The translations under genes and the position numbers were made by a program. This document shows, one piece after another, positions 38,284-46,105 of a DNA stretch of 64,000 nucleotides. How positions within the stretch are numbered: position 1 is the first letter of the stretch; the number at the start of each line of letters is the position of its first letter. The notes under the pieces are model-generated. The model made no database searches and was not told the DNA's origin. It worked only from the letters and a program-made list of their open reading frames with translations. Source of the DNA: Cobetia amphilecti (lineage in GTDB: Bacteria; Pseudomonadota; Gammaproteobacteria; Pseudomonadales; Halomonadaceae); the NCBI RefSeq assembly GCF_030010415.1, contig NZ_JASCSA010000001.1; one strand, 5' to 3'.

Positions 38284-38751
38284 ATGCCAGAGCCACTTTC
38301 GCTGATCGACCAGGCCGAACGTCAATGTCTGGCGCGCGGTGTGCGATTTACGCCGATTCGGCGACGTGTACTGGAAATGATCGCGACCAGTCATGGCGCA
38401 CTCAAGGCGTATGACCTACTGGATCAGCTCGCCAAGGAACATGGCGCTGCCCGCCCTCCCACGATCTATCGTGCACTGGACTTCCTGCTCGAACAGGGCC
38501 TCGTCCATCGCATCGAATCACTCAATGCCTACCTTGCCTGCCACTGCCCGGAACATCAGCACGGCTTTCAGCTGTTGATCTGCCGCGGCTGCGGTCGTGT
38601 CGAGGAAATGCATGATGACGATCTCGGTACTCGGCTAGTCGCCAGCGCCGATCGCCATGGTTTCTCGATCGAACGCCAGACCATCGAACTCGAGGGGCGT
38701 TGCCAGGATTGCACCTCTCAAGCAGCTGCCATGGCAGAAAACGCTCAGTGA
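38284..38751 (+). CDS. zur: Zinc uptake regulator (Fur family)
   Basis: A 155-residue Fur-family repressor. The winged helix spans about 15-85 (RGVRFTPIRRRVLEMIATSHGALKAYDLLDQL, PPTIYRALDFLLEQGLVHRIES), with CHCPEHQHGFQLLICRGCGRVEEM and a final CQDC forming structural and regulatory zinc sites. The pattern fits Zur better than Fur, and the neighbours are zinc genes. The start at 38284 has AGGA six bases upstream; an ATG at 38224 is not conserved. It would repress znu and zinc-sparing paralogues when zinc is sufficient. Confidence 0.93.
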   Translation: MPEPLSLIDQAERQCLARGVRFTPIRRRVLEMIATSHGALKAYDLLDQLAKEHGAARPPTIYRALDFLLEQGLVHRIESLNAYLACHCPEHQHGFQLLICRGCGRVEEMHDDDLGTRLVASADRHGFSIERQTIELEGRCQDCTSQAAAMAENAQ

Positions 38752-38769
38752 ACGGCGCTTGCGAGCGCT

Positions 38770-38790
38770 TTTGATACGATATAACATTTG
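38770..38790 (+). promoter_or_regulatory. Candidate Zur box upstream of the dihydroorotase gene
   Basis: tttgatacgatataacattt includes GATATAACAT (38779-38788), the exact reverse complement of the core at 38062-38071. It ends about 20 bases before the pyrC-type ATG, where a repressor would block transcription. Confidence 0.65.
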
Positions 38791-38810
38791 CTTCCCACGG
38801 AGGACGTCAC

Positions 38811-40148
38811 ATGCTGGACATCCGCATCTCACAGGCGCAAGTCGTCAATGAAGGCACCATTTCCACTCAGGATGTGGGCATCAAGGACGGGCGTATTCAC
38901 GCCATCGGCAACGACCTGTCTCACCTCGATGCACGTGAAGTGATTGATGCCGCTGGCCGCCATCTGCTGCCGGGCATGATCGATGATCAGGTGCACTTCC
39001 GTGAGCCGGGCCTGACCGCCAAGGGCAACATCGCCACCGAGTCTGCTGCTGCCGTGGCCGGGGGGATCACCACCTTCTTCGACATGCCCAATGTCAAGCC
39101 GGCGACCCTGGACAGCGATGCACTGGAAGCCAAGTTTGCCGTGGCGGCCGGTCGTGCCCATGCCAACCACGCCTTCTATCTGGGTGCCAGCAACGACAAC
39201 CTGGAAGCGATCAAGACGCTGGATCCGAACCAGACCTGCGGCATCAAGATCTTCATGGGCGCCTCTACCGGCAACATGCTGGTCGATGACCCGGAGATTC
39301 TCGAAGGCATCTTCAAGCATGCCCCGACGCCCATCGTCACGCATTGCGAAGACACGCCGATGATTCTCGAGAACGAGGCGCGCTGGCGTGAGCGTTTCGG
39401 GGAAGACGTGCCCTTCTCCGAACACGGCCTGATCCGCTCGCGCGAAGCCTGCATCAAGAGCTCGCGTCTGGCGATCGATCTGGCGACCCGCAACGGTACC
39501 CAGCTGCATGTCCTGCACCTGACCACCGCTGAGGAAATGGCGCTGTTCAAGGCTGGCCCGATGAAGGGCAAGCAGATCACCGCCGAAGTCTGCGCGCACC
39601 ACCTGTGGTTCAGCGACACCGATTACGACACCCGTGGCAGCCTGATCAAGTGCAACCCGGCAGTGAAGACCGCCGAAGACCGCGCCGCCCTGCGCGCTGC
39701 CGTGATGGATGGCCGTATCGATATCATCGCTACCGATCACGCGCCGCATACCTGGGAAGAGAAGCAGAACCCGTACTTCAAGGCGCCTTCCGGCCTGCCG
39801 CTGGTACAGCATGCCCTGCTGTCACTGCTCGATCAGGCCCAGGACGGCATCTACGACCTGGCGACCCTGGTGCAGAAGACCAGCCACAACGTGGCGGATC
39901 GCTTCTCCATCGTCGATCGCGGCTACATCCGTGAAGGGGCCTTCGCAGACCTGGTGCTGGTCGACCTCAATGGCGAGACCAGCGTCACGCGTGACAACGT
40001 GCTCTACAAGTGTGGCTGGAGCCCCTTCGATGGCGTGACCTTCAAGGCGCGTATCGATGCGACCTTCGTCAACGGCGTGAAAGCCTATGACGGCAAGACC
40101 GTCAATCCGGTGGCCAACGGCCAGCGACTCTCGTTCAACCGCGGCTGA
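38811..40148 (+). CDS. Dihydroorotase, probable Zur-controlled paralogue
   Basis: A 445-residue amidohydrolase of the dihydroorotase type, closing carbamoyl-aspartate to dihydroorotate in pyrimidine synthesis. Family segments: GMIDDQVHFREPGLTAKGN, ITTFFDMPNV, KIFMGASTGNM, VTHCED, LHVLHLTTAEE and IIATDHAPHTWEEK. At the first metal site the usual HxH reads Q60-V-H62, so one zinc-ligand His is replaced by Gln. GGAGG precedes the ATG. Placement between zur and znuA, behind a Zur-like box, suggests a backup enzyme (often called pyrC2) used when zinc is scarce. Confidence 0.9.
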   Translation: MLDIRISQAQVVNEGTISTQDVGIKDGRIHAIGNDLSHLDAREVIDAAGRHLLPGMIDDQVHFREPGLTAKGNIATESAAAVAGGITTFFDMPNVKPATLDSDALEAKFAVAAGRAHANHAFYLGASNDNLEAIKTLDPNQTCGIKIFMGASTGNMLVDDPEILEGIFKHAPTPIVTHCEDTPMILENEARWRERFGEDVPFSEHGLIRSREACIKSSRLAIDLATRNGTQLHVLHLTTAEEMALFKAGPMKGKQITAEVCAHHLWFSDTDYDTRGSLIKCNPAVKTAEDRAALRAAVMDGRIDIIATDHAPHTWEEKQNPYFKAPSGLPLVQHALLSLLDQAQDGIYDLATLVQKTSHNVADRFSIVDRGYIREGAFADLVLVDLNGETSVTRDNVLYKCGWSPFDGVTFKARIDATFVNGVKAYDGKTVNPVANGQRLSFNRG

Positions 40149-40158
40149 TGGCGGTCCT

Positions 40159-40181
40159 GGCGTGCCGGTTCTCGGCACGCC
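40159..40181 (+). other. Hairpin between the dihydroorotase gene and znuA
   Basis: ggcgtgcc-N7-ggcacgcc, ten bases after the stop and without a T-run. No Zur-like box is seen in the 76-base spacer, so znuA may be read through from the upstream promoter. Confidence 0.55.
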
Positions 40182-40224
40182 CTGTCCGCATCATGCCGTG
40201 ATCACTAGCAAAGGAAGTGGTGTC

Positions 40225-41373
40225 ATGAGTATGCATGCGGGCTCTCCCCTGGCGTCTCGCCAAGTGTTGTGTGAAAAGCTGCTGTCCCGGGTCCAGCGCA
40301 CGCTGGGTCCGCGGGCTGCGCGTGCCCTGCCGCTGAGTGTGCTGGGCGCGCTTGCCGCGTTCGCGACGCCTGCCGCCCACGCCCAGGACAGCGCCCCTCT
40401 GCATGTGGCCGTCAGCGTGCCGCCCATCGCATGGATGGTCGATCAGCTGGCCGGTGAGCATGTCGAGATCACCACGCTGGTCAAGCCGGGCGACAGCCCG
40501 CACGCCTACGACCCGACCCCGCGCCAGGTGGCCGAGCTGTCGACGGTTCCTCTCTATCTCGCCATCGGCGTGCCCTTCGAGCAGGTGTGGTTGCCGCGCC
40601 TGGTGAAGAACAACGCCGAGATGCAGGTCGTGCATCTGGAAGAGGGTCTCAACACACGCCACTTCGGCAGTGGTGAGGCCCATGACCACGGTCATGATGA
40701 AGCGCATGCTCATGAGCAGGACGCGCATCACGATGGTGATCACGACGAGCATGCTGATCATGAGGCCCACGAAGAGCATCACGGCGAGCACGAAGGTCAC
40801 GACGAGCACCACGATGAGCACGCTGATCATCAAGAGCATGTTGCCCAGCATGGCGAGGATGAGGACCTCGGCGAAGCCGACCCCCACCTCTGGCTGGACC
40901 CGCAGCGCATGCAGACCGTCGTCGAGCGTGCCGCCGAGGTGCTCGAGGGCCGCCTGCCGCAACATGCCAGCGAGATCGATGCCAATGAGCAGCGTCTGCT
41001 CAAGACCCTGAGCGAGCTGGATGCGCAGATCGCTCAGACGCTGACTCCCTACAAGGGCCGCAACTTCCTGATCTTCCATCCCAGCTTCGGCTACTTCGCG
41101 GACCGCTACTCGCTCGAGCAGCATGCCATTGAAGTCAGTGGCCGTGAGCCCACGCCGCGCGAGATGGCCACGCTGATCACGCGTGCCAAGGATGAGAACA
41201 TTGGCACCATCTTCGTCTCGGGGCAGTTCTCCCAGACGGCGGCCAAGCGGATCGCCAGCTCGCTGGAGGCCGAAGTGGCCGTGCTGGACCCGCTGGCAGA
41301 GGATTATCTCGACAACCTGAAGCACGCCACCGAAGCGCTGAAGGCGGGTTTCGAGTTGACTGACAGCCAGTAA
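40225..41373 (+). CDS. znuA: Zinc ABC transporter, periplasmic zinc-binding protein
   Basis: A 382-residue cluster A-1 solute-binding protein. A long n-region (about 35 residues) precedes the hydrophobic signal LPLSVLGALAAFATPAAHA. The mature fold has HVAVSVPPIAWMVDQLAG, the first zinc His in GDSPHAYDPTPRQ, then an exceptionally His/Asp/Glu-rich loop of about 65 residues (147-215), then DPHLWLDPQRM and the later His in FHPSFGYFADRY. The loop probably captures zinc. The start at 40225 has AGGAAG seven bases upstream; the earlier ATG at 40087 overlaps the dihydroorotase gene. Confidence 0.95.
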   Translation: MSMHAGSPLASRQVLCEKLLSRVQRTLGPRAARALPLSVLGALAAFATPAAHAQDSAPLHVAVSVPPIAWMVDQLAGEHVEITTLVKPGDSPHAYDPTPRQVAELSTVPLYLAIGVPFEQVWLPRLVKNNAEMQVVHLEEGLNTRHFGSGEAHDHGHDEAHAHEQDAHHDGDHDEHADHEAHEEHHGEHEGHDEHHDEHADHQEHVAQHGEDEDLGEADPHLWLDPQRMQTVVERAAEVLEGRLPQHASEIDANEQRLLKTLSELDAQIAQTLTPYKGRNFLIFHPSFGYFADRYSLEQHAIEVSGREPTPREMATLITRAKDENIGTIFVSGQFSQTAAKRIASSLEAEVAVLDPLAEDYLDNLKHATEALKAGFELTDSQ

Positions 41374-41436
41374 TTGTCGGCCGGGTATTGCGCATATCGC
41401 CTGATCTTGCACAATGCCCTGCCCCATCGAAAAGTC

Positions 41437-41465
41437 AGACGGGCGCTCATGCGCCCGTCTGCGTT
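41437..41465 (+). terminator. Strong hairpin between znuA and znuC
   Basis: agacgggcgc-tcat-gcgcccgtct, a ten-base perfect stem, followed by gcgttg. It may be a partial terminator that lowers znuC/znuB expression relative to znuA. Confidence 0.5.
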
Positions 41466-41485
41466 GCAACGAGGTACCTTACGTC

Positions 41486-42316
41486 ATGGTCAGCCCCATC
41501 TCCGTCGCGCGCCCGCGCACGGACAGCCATCCGGAGGCGTCAGCCACCGGGCGCAGTGTCGGACCGGTCTTTCGCCCGGTGCCGGCAGATGCACCGGATG
41601 CCATTGATATTCGCGGCGTGACCTTCCGGTATGGCGAGCAGGTCATTCTCGACGATGTCGACTTTCAGGTCGGCGCGCGCGAGATCGTGGGACTGATCGG
41701 GCCCAACGGTGGCGGCAAGAGCACGCTGCTCAAGCTGATACTCGGTCTTCACAAGCCGGCGGCTGGCTGTGTCCGGGTGCTGGGGCGCACGCCCAAGGCC
41801 GCCGCGCGCCATATCGGCTATGTGCCGCAGTTTGCCAACTTCGTGAAGCGCTTTCCCATCCGCGTGGAAGATGTCGTGCTGATGGGGCGCCAGGGGCGTC
41901 GTCGTCAGTGGGGACCCTGGCCACGCGCGGACCGTGAGGCGATCGGTGCGGTGCTGGAGGAAGTCGGCATCAGTCATCTGCGCCGTCGGCATATCGATGC
42001 CCTCTCCGGCGGTCAGCTGCAGCGTGTGCTGATTGCCCGCGCCCTGGCGGCAGAGCCTCAGTTGCTGCTGCTGGATGAGCCCACCGCGAGTGTTGACAGC
42101 GACGGCGAGCGCTCCCTCTTCGAGCTGTTCAATCGGCTGGCCAACCGCATGAGTGTGGTAGTGATCAGTCACGATCTCGGTTTCATCAGCGATTATGTCG
42201 ATCGGGTCGCCTGCCTCAACCGCAAGATGATTGTCCATGACACCGAGACGCTCACCGCTGAATCGATCGAGCGGCTCTATGGTGAAAACGTCCAGATGAT
42301 CCATCACCATCACTGA
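41486..42316 (+). CDS. znuC: Zinc ABC transporter ATP-binding protein
   Basis: A 276-residue ABC ATPase. Walker A is GPNGGGKSTLLKL, the Q-loop is VPQF, the signature is LSGGQLQRVLIARALA, Walker B is LLLLDEPTAS and the H-loop is VISHDLGF. About 45 extra residues (MVSPISVARP onwards) precede the ATPase core, and the C-terminus ends in four histidines. The ATG at 41486 follows GAGGT by ten bases; an in-frame ATG at 41414 would run through the hairpin. It energises zinc import with ZnuB. Confidence 0.93.
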   Translation: MVSPISVARPRTDSHPEASATGRSVGPVFRPVPADAPDAIDIRGVTFRYGEQVILDDVDFQVGAREIVGLIGPNGGGKSTLLKLILGLHKPAAGCVRVLGRTPKAAARHIGYVPQFANFVKRFPIRVEDVVLMGRQGRRRQWGPWPRADREAIGAVLEEVGISHLRRRHIDALSGGQLQRVLIARALAAEPQLLLLDEPTASVDSDGERSLFELFNRLANRMSVVVISHDLGFISDYVDRVACLNRKMIVHDTETLTAESIERLYGENVQMIHHHH

Positions 42317-42394
42317 TGTCGCGGCCGGTGACTGTCCGTCTGGCCTGTTTCACTTCCTTCACGTCGCCCGCTCTGCGCTCTAGGCTTACATTAC

Positions 42395-43219
42395 ATGAAT
42401 TTCATCACCGCCCTGGGCAGCCAGGATTTTCTCCAGAACGCCCTCTTCGCCGGTCTGCTGGCCAGTCTTGCGGCCGGTCTGGTCGGCCCCTATGTCGTGG
42501 TACGCCGCATCGGCTATCTGGCCGGGGGTATCGCCCATACCGTGCTTGCCGGCATGGGGATCGCCTACTTCATGGGCGCAAGCCCGCTGGTCGGCGCCTT
42601 CATCAGTGCCATTCTCGCCGCCCTGCTGATCGGTTACATCAGCCTCAAGGGCTTTGATCAGGAAGACACCGTCATCGGCGCGCTGTGGGCCATCGGCATG
42701 GCCACCGGCATCCTGTTCATCAGTCAGACCCCGGGTTACAAGGTCGACCTGATGAGCTACCTGTTCGGCAATCTGCTGCTGGTGCCCGCGGATGCCATCG
42801 GCACCCTGGCTTGGATGGTGGGAGGTCTGGCGCTGGTGTTGCTGCTGGTGCATCGCCCGCTGACCGCGGTGATCTTCGATGAAGAGTTCGCGCGTCTGCG
42901 GGGCGTGCCGGTCAAGACGCTCTACCTGCTGCTGCTGGTGATGGTGGCGATCACCGTCGTGCTGCTGTTGCAGGCGGTGGGCTTGATCATGGTGCTGGCC
43001 TTGCTGTCCCTGCCTGCCGCGCTTGCCGGCCATCATGCGCGCTCACTGGGCATGATGATCGTGATCGCGAGTCTGGCGGCCATGGCCTTCACCACCGGCG
43101 GGCTGGCACTCTCATGGCAGTTCGACCTGCCGGCCGGCGCGACCATCGTGCTGGTGGCCGGTGTCGCCTACCTGCTGTCGCTCATCTGGCGCAGCGCCCG
43201 TGGCGGACTGCGTCGCTGA
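42395..43219 (+). CDS. znuB: Zinc ABC transporter permease
   Basis: A 274-residue inner-membrane protein of the ABC-3 family with about eight hydrophobic segments. Characteristic stretches are GLVGPYVVVRRIGYLAGGIAHTVLAGMG (the coupling region) and IFDEEFARLRGVPVKTLYLLLL. It lies 78 bases after znuC and completes znuACB. The ribosome site is weak (AGG ten bases upstream). Confidence 0.94.
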   Translation: MNFITALGSQDFLQNALFAGLLASLAAGLVGPYVVVRRIGYLAGGIAHTVLAGMGIAYFMGASPLVGAFISAILAALLIGYISLKGFDQEDTVIGALWAIGMATGILFISQTPGYKVDLMSYLFGNLLLVPADAIGTLAWMVGGLALVLLLVHRPLTAVIFDEEFARLRGVPVKTLYLLLLVMVAITVVLLLQAVGLIMVLALLSLPAALAGHHARSLGMMIVIASLAAMAFTTGGLALSWQFDLPAGATIVLVAGVAYLLSLIWRSARGGLRR

Positions 43220-43316
43220 TTCGCGGCTTGTGATATTGAATACTGCGTGAGCCCCTGCCGGCGTGACATGACGCTTGAGGGGGCTTCGATATGGACTCTG
43301 CAAGGAAACACCCTCA

Positions 43317-43763
43317 ATGGCACAGGATGGACTGCTCAAGTCGCTGGAGAATGCCGATATCGGCGAGAAGGTCGCGCTGGAAGCGCTGATCGCCGCCTTG
43401 CCCTGGAATGGCGACGGGCTGATTCCCGCCATCGCGCAACAGCATGACAGCGGCGAGGTATTGATGATGGCGTGGATGAACGCCGAAGCCCTGCGCGAGA
43501 CGCTCTCCACCGGTCGCGTGTGCTACTTCTCACGCTCGCGCAGCAAGCTATGGCGCAAGGGCGAGAGCTCGGGCCAACAGCAGAAGCTGGTCAGTACGCA
43601 TCTGGATTGCGATGGCGATACCCTGCTGGTCAAGGTCGATCAGACGGGCCCTGCCTGCCATACCGGCCGCAAGAGCTGCTTCTACTGGCGCCTGGATGCT
43701 GAAGGTGCCGAGATTACCGATGCACCGATCATTGACCCGAACACCCTGTATGGCAACGCCTGA
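43317..43763 (+). CDS. hisI: Phosphoribosyl-AMP cyclohydrolase, probable zinc-locus paralogue
   Basis: A 148-residue HisI-type enzyme opening the adenine ring of phosphoribosyl-AMP in histidine synthesis. Motifs: EVLMMAWMNAEAL, TGRVCYFSRSRSKLWRKGESSG, the metal segment THLDCDGDTLLVKVDQTGPACHTGRKSCFY with all three zinc cysteines retained. The position after znuB, away from other his genes, fits the hisI2 genes reported in Zur-linked loci. About 40 residues precede the core. AAGGAA lies nine bases before the ATG at 43317. Whether a second hisI exists elsewhere cannot be seen. Confidence 0.9.
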   Translation: MAQDGLLKSLENADIGEKVALEALIAALPWNGDGLIPAIAQQHDSGEVLMMAWMNAEALRETLSTGRVCYFSRSRSKLWRKGESSGQQQKLVSTHLDCDGDTLLVKVDQTGPACHTGRKSCFYWRLDAEGAEITDAPIIDPNTLYGNA

Positions 43764-43800
43764 ACGCCGCCACTCCCTCAGGCGCGGCGTGACGTCGGTC

Positions 43801-44082
43801 ATGACGCGCCTGCTGACCGGCTTGCTGCGCGGTTATCAGCTGGTGCTCAGCCCGCTGCTGGGGCCGCGCTGTCGCTTCTATCCTTCCTGCTCCAGTTACG
43901 GGCTGGAGGCCATCAAGGTGCATGGGCCCCTCAAGGGGTGTTGGCTCACGGCCAGGCGTCTGTCGCGCTGCCACCCGCTGGGCGGGCCGGGTGGCGTGGA
44001 CCCCGTGCCACCGCGCAAGGGTCACGCCTCGTCTGCCAGCTGCTGCGATGCGCATGATCAGGACGACGCGCCCAGGCCTTGA
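43801..44082 (+). CDS. yidD: YidD-family membrane protein insertion efficiency factor
   Basis: A 93-residue protein with the YidD signature: LLRGYQLVLSPLLGPRCRFYPSCSSYGLEAIKVHG and GCWLTARRLSRCHPLGGPGGVDPVP. YidD assists YidC-dependent membrane insertion and is normally encoded between rnpA and yidC, so this place after a hisI gene is unusual. The C-terminal tail (RKGHASSASCCDAHDQDD) adds a CC pair and two His. The start is uncertain: 43801 is the first ATG near the fold, while 43750 would overlap hisI. The gene appears to be the last of the zinc locus. Confidence 0.85.
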   Translation: MTRLLTGLLRGYQLVLSPLLGPRCRFYPSCSSYGLEAIKVHGPLKGCWLTARRLSRCHPLGGPGGVDPVPPRKGHASSASCCDAHDQDDAPRP

Positions 44083-44152
44083 GGGCATACGCCTTGTGAG
44101 TGGCTGGGTCGAGTGCCCTGCGAGCGGCGGAGTCTTGCGGCTGGCTGTACGC

Positions 44153-44186
44153 ATGTGAAGTGTTTCTGTGTTATCATTCACATGTG
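44153..44186. promoter_or_regulatory. Candidate operator of the toxin-antitoxin operon
   Basis: ATGTGAA (44153-44159) and TTCACAT (44177-44183) form an inverted repeat with 17 bases between, and cacatgtg (44179-44186) is itself a palindrome. It ends 45 bases before the antitoxin ATG, beside a -10-like ttatcat, which fits autorepression by the toxin-antitoxin complex. Confidence 0.55.
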
Positions 44187-44231
44187 TATGGCGTCAGCTG
44201 TGACGCCATCGTCAGTCAGCAGGAGAATGTC

Positions 44232-44633
44232 ATGTCCACCGCAGCCGCCCTCGATCGTGTGTCCCCGACCAGCCCCAGTGCGGGCCGTGTCGCCCTCAAG
44301 TCCTTCTTCAACATCATGGAGAAGTGGCAGTGCAGCGCGGCGGATCAGCGCGTGCTGCTGGGGGGCATCGGTACCACCACCTATCACAAGTATCGCAAGC
44401 TGCCGGAAGTGCGCCTGCCCAACGACACCCTGGAGCGTATCTCCTACGTGATGGGGATCCACAAGGCCCTGCGCATCCTGTTCAGCAATACGCCCGAGAT
44501 GGCCCATGAATGGGTGCGGCGCCCCAATCGTGCGGCGCCATTCAATGGCCAGAGTGCGCTGGACTACATGCTGGCCGGCCAGGTGGTCTCGCTGGCCGAC
44601 ACTCGCCGTTATCTCGACGGAGTGCGTGGATGA
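44232..44633 (+). CDS. Xre/MbcA/ParS-type antitoxin (DUF2384)
   Basis: A 133-residue antitoxin. An N-terminal helix-turn-helix (ALKSFFNIMEKWQCSAADQRVLLGGIGTTTYHKYRKLPEVRLPNDTLERISYVMGIHKALRILF) is followed by the toxin-binding C-terminal domain (NRAAPFNGQSALDYMLAGQVVSLADTRRYLDGVRG). AGGAGAA lies before the ATG at 44232. It overlaps the toxin start by four bases (ATGA). It should neutralise the RES toxin and repress the operon. Confidence 0.92.
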   Translation: MSTAAALDRVSPTSPSAGRVALKSFFNIMEKWQCSAADQRVLLGGIGTTTYHKYRKLPEVRLPNDTLERISYVMGIHKALRILFSNTPEMAHEWVRRPNRAAPFNGQSALDYMLAGQVVSLADTRRYLDGVRG

Positions 44634-45364
44634 GCGAATGGACGAGCGAAGGCAAGCATGTCGATGACTCCGCCCTGCCCGCGCTGACGCTGCCGGACTG
44701 GCAGAACGCCTGGCGCGTGATCTCCAGCGCCTTCCCGCCCATTTCGGTATTCGAGGACATTCTCGAGCCTGATGAGCTGGAGATGGCGTTTGCCATTGAG
44801 GCGCTGACCAATGATCGTCTGCGCGAAGAAGCCGGCGAGCTGAGTCGCGTCGCACCGCAAGACCGTATCAGCGGGCCGGGCTCCACGCCGGTGATGGCGG
44901 CCTTCACGCACATCGGGCGTGCCTCGCGCTTCACCGATGGCAGTTTCGGGGTCTATTACTGCGCCAGTACGCTGGATACCGCGATCAGCGAGACCCGCTT
45001 CCACATGGCGCGCTTTCTGGCCGATACCGCGCAGCCCAGTCAGGAAATGACCATGCGCAGCTACGTCAATCGCGTGACGCAGCCACTGCATGACATTCGC
45101 GAGGGCCATGACGCTCTCTGTCAGCCAGACATGGCCAGCTACCCTGCCGGCCAGGCCTTTGCCGCCAGGTTGCGAGAGACTGGCAGCTTTGGCCTGCTCT
45201 ACCCCAGCGTGCGCCACGCTCAGGTGGATGCAAGCGCCGAGTGCGCTGCCATTCTGCGTCCGCCGGCGGTCAGCATTCCCATTCAGGGGCCGCACCTGCG
45301 CTATGTCTGGGATGGTCAGCATCAGGCCATGACGCATGTGCTGGAAGTGCGCGAGCATCGCTGA
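44630..45364 (+). CDS. RES-domain toxin
   Basis: A 244-residue RES-family protein. The domain contains the conserved Arg, Tyr and Glu positions (HIGRASRFTDGSFGVYYCASTLDTAISETRFHMARF) and a later Ser-rich/His part (LLYPSVRHAQVDASAECAAILRPP). Characterised RES toxins degrade NAD+ with a fold like ADP-ribosyltransferases and halt growth. An extra N-terminal segment of about 60 residues precedes the domain. Translational coupling with the antitoxin by ATGA overlap is clear. Confidence 0.9.
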   Translation: MSEWTSEGKHVDDSALPALTLPDWQNAWRVISSAFPPISVFEDILEPDELEMAFAIEALTNDRLREEAGELSRVAPQDRISGPGSTPVMAAFTHIGRASRFTDGSFGVYYCASTLDTAISETRFHMARFLADTAQPSQEMTMRSYVNRVTQPLHDIREGHDALCQPDMASYPAGQAFAARLRETGSFGLLYPSVRHAQVDASAECAAILRPPAVSIPIQGPHLRYVWDGQHQAMTHVLEVREHR

Positions 45365-45452
45365 GGGCGTGCAGACGCCCTGCTGAACAGTCTGAAATTA
45401 CCCTGAGAACGCCCTGGGTGAGAAAGCCCTGAGAAATTATTTAGAAAGACAC

Positions 45453-45512
45453 AAAAAAAAGACGCCCGCCATTCCGCTCGAGATCTCGAGACTGGAATGG
45501 CGGGCGTCTTGC
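45453..45512. terminator. Bidirectional terminator between the RES toxin and sufE
   Basis: A 17-base perfect inverted repeat (45459-45475 and 45494-45510), preceded by eight A, with a palindromic loop ctcgagatctcgag. Strong toward the minus strand (sufE side), weaker toward plus. Confidence 0.9.
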
Positions 45513-45562
45513 GTTACTCGTGTCGGCCCAGACCTGAAGCATCTGCCCCCAGACGACAGGCC

Positions 45563-45994
45563 TCAGGCGTTGGCGTGCAGCTCGGCGACGCCGTAGATAC
45601 GCTTGAGCATCGCATGCAGGCCGTTGGAGCGCGTCGGCGACAGGTGCTTGTCGAGGCCGAGCTCGTTGAGGAAGGTCGGCTGGGTGGCGACGATTTCCTG
45701 CGGCGTCCGGTCGTTGTAGATGCGCAGCACCACGGCGATCAGGCCTGCCACGATGGCGGCGTCCGAGGTCGCCTGGAAATGCAGGCGCTGCTCGCTGCCT
45801 TCGCCACGCACTTCAGGATGAATCCAGACGTTGGACTGGCAGCCGTCGATCTTGGTCTCAGGGCCTTTCAGGGCTTCCGGATATTCCGGCAGCGCCTTGC
45901 CCATGTCGATGATGTACTGATAGCGGTCCATCCAGTTGTCGAAGAAGCTGAATTCCTCGACCAGTTCCGCCTGCGCTTGTTGCGCGTCGCTCAT
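45563..45994 (-). CDS. sufE: SufE-type cysteine desulfurase activator
   Basis: A 143-residue SufE/CsdE protein accepting persulfide sulfur from a cysteine desulfurase for Fe-S cluster assembly. The acceptor Cys is in KIDGCQSNVWI; further family segments are DRYQYIIDMGKALP and LSPTRSNGLHAMLKRIYG. The start at 45994 has GGGAG five bases upstream; an ATG at 46015 adds seven residues without support. No suf operon partners are adjacent. Confidence 0.93.
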   Translation of the reverse strand: MSDAQQAQAELVEEFSFFDNWMDRYQYIIDMGKALPEYPEALKGPETKIDGCQSNVWIHPEVRGEGSEQRLHFQATSDAAIVAGLIAVVLRIYNDRTPQEIVATQPTFLNELGLDKHLSPTRSNGLHAMLKRIYGVAELHANA

Positions 45995-46105
45995 GCTGAC
46001 TCCCGATGATGTCACTGCAAAGTGTCTGAAGATACGCTGTCGCCATGATAACGCCTGACCTCGCCGGACGCACGGCGCCTTGGGGCCTGAGCGTGGTGAC
46101 AGCGC

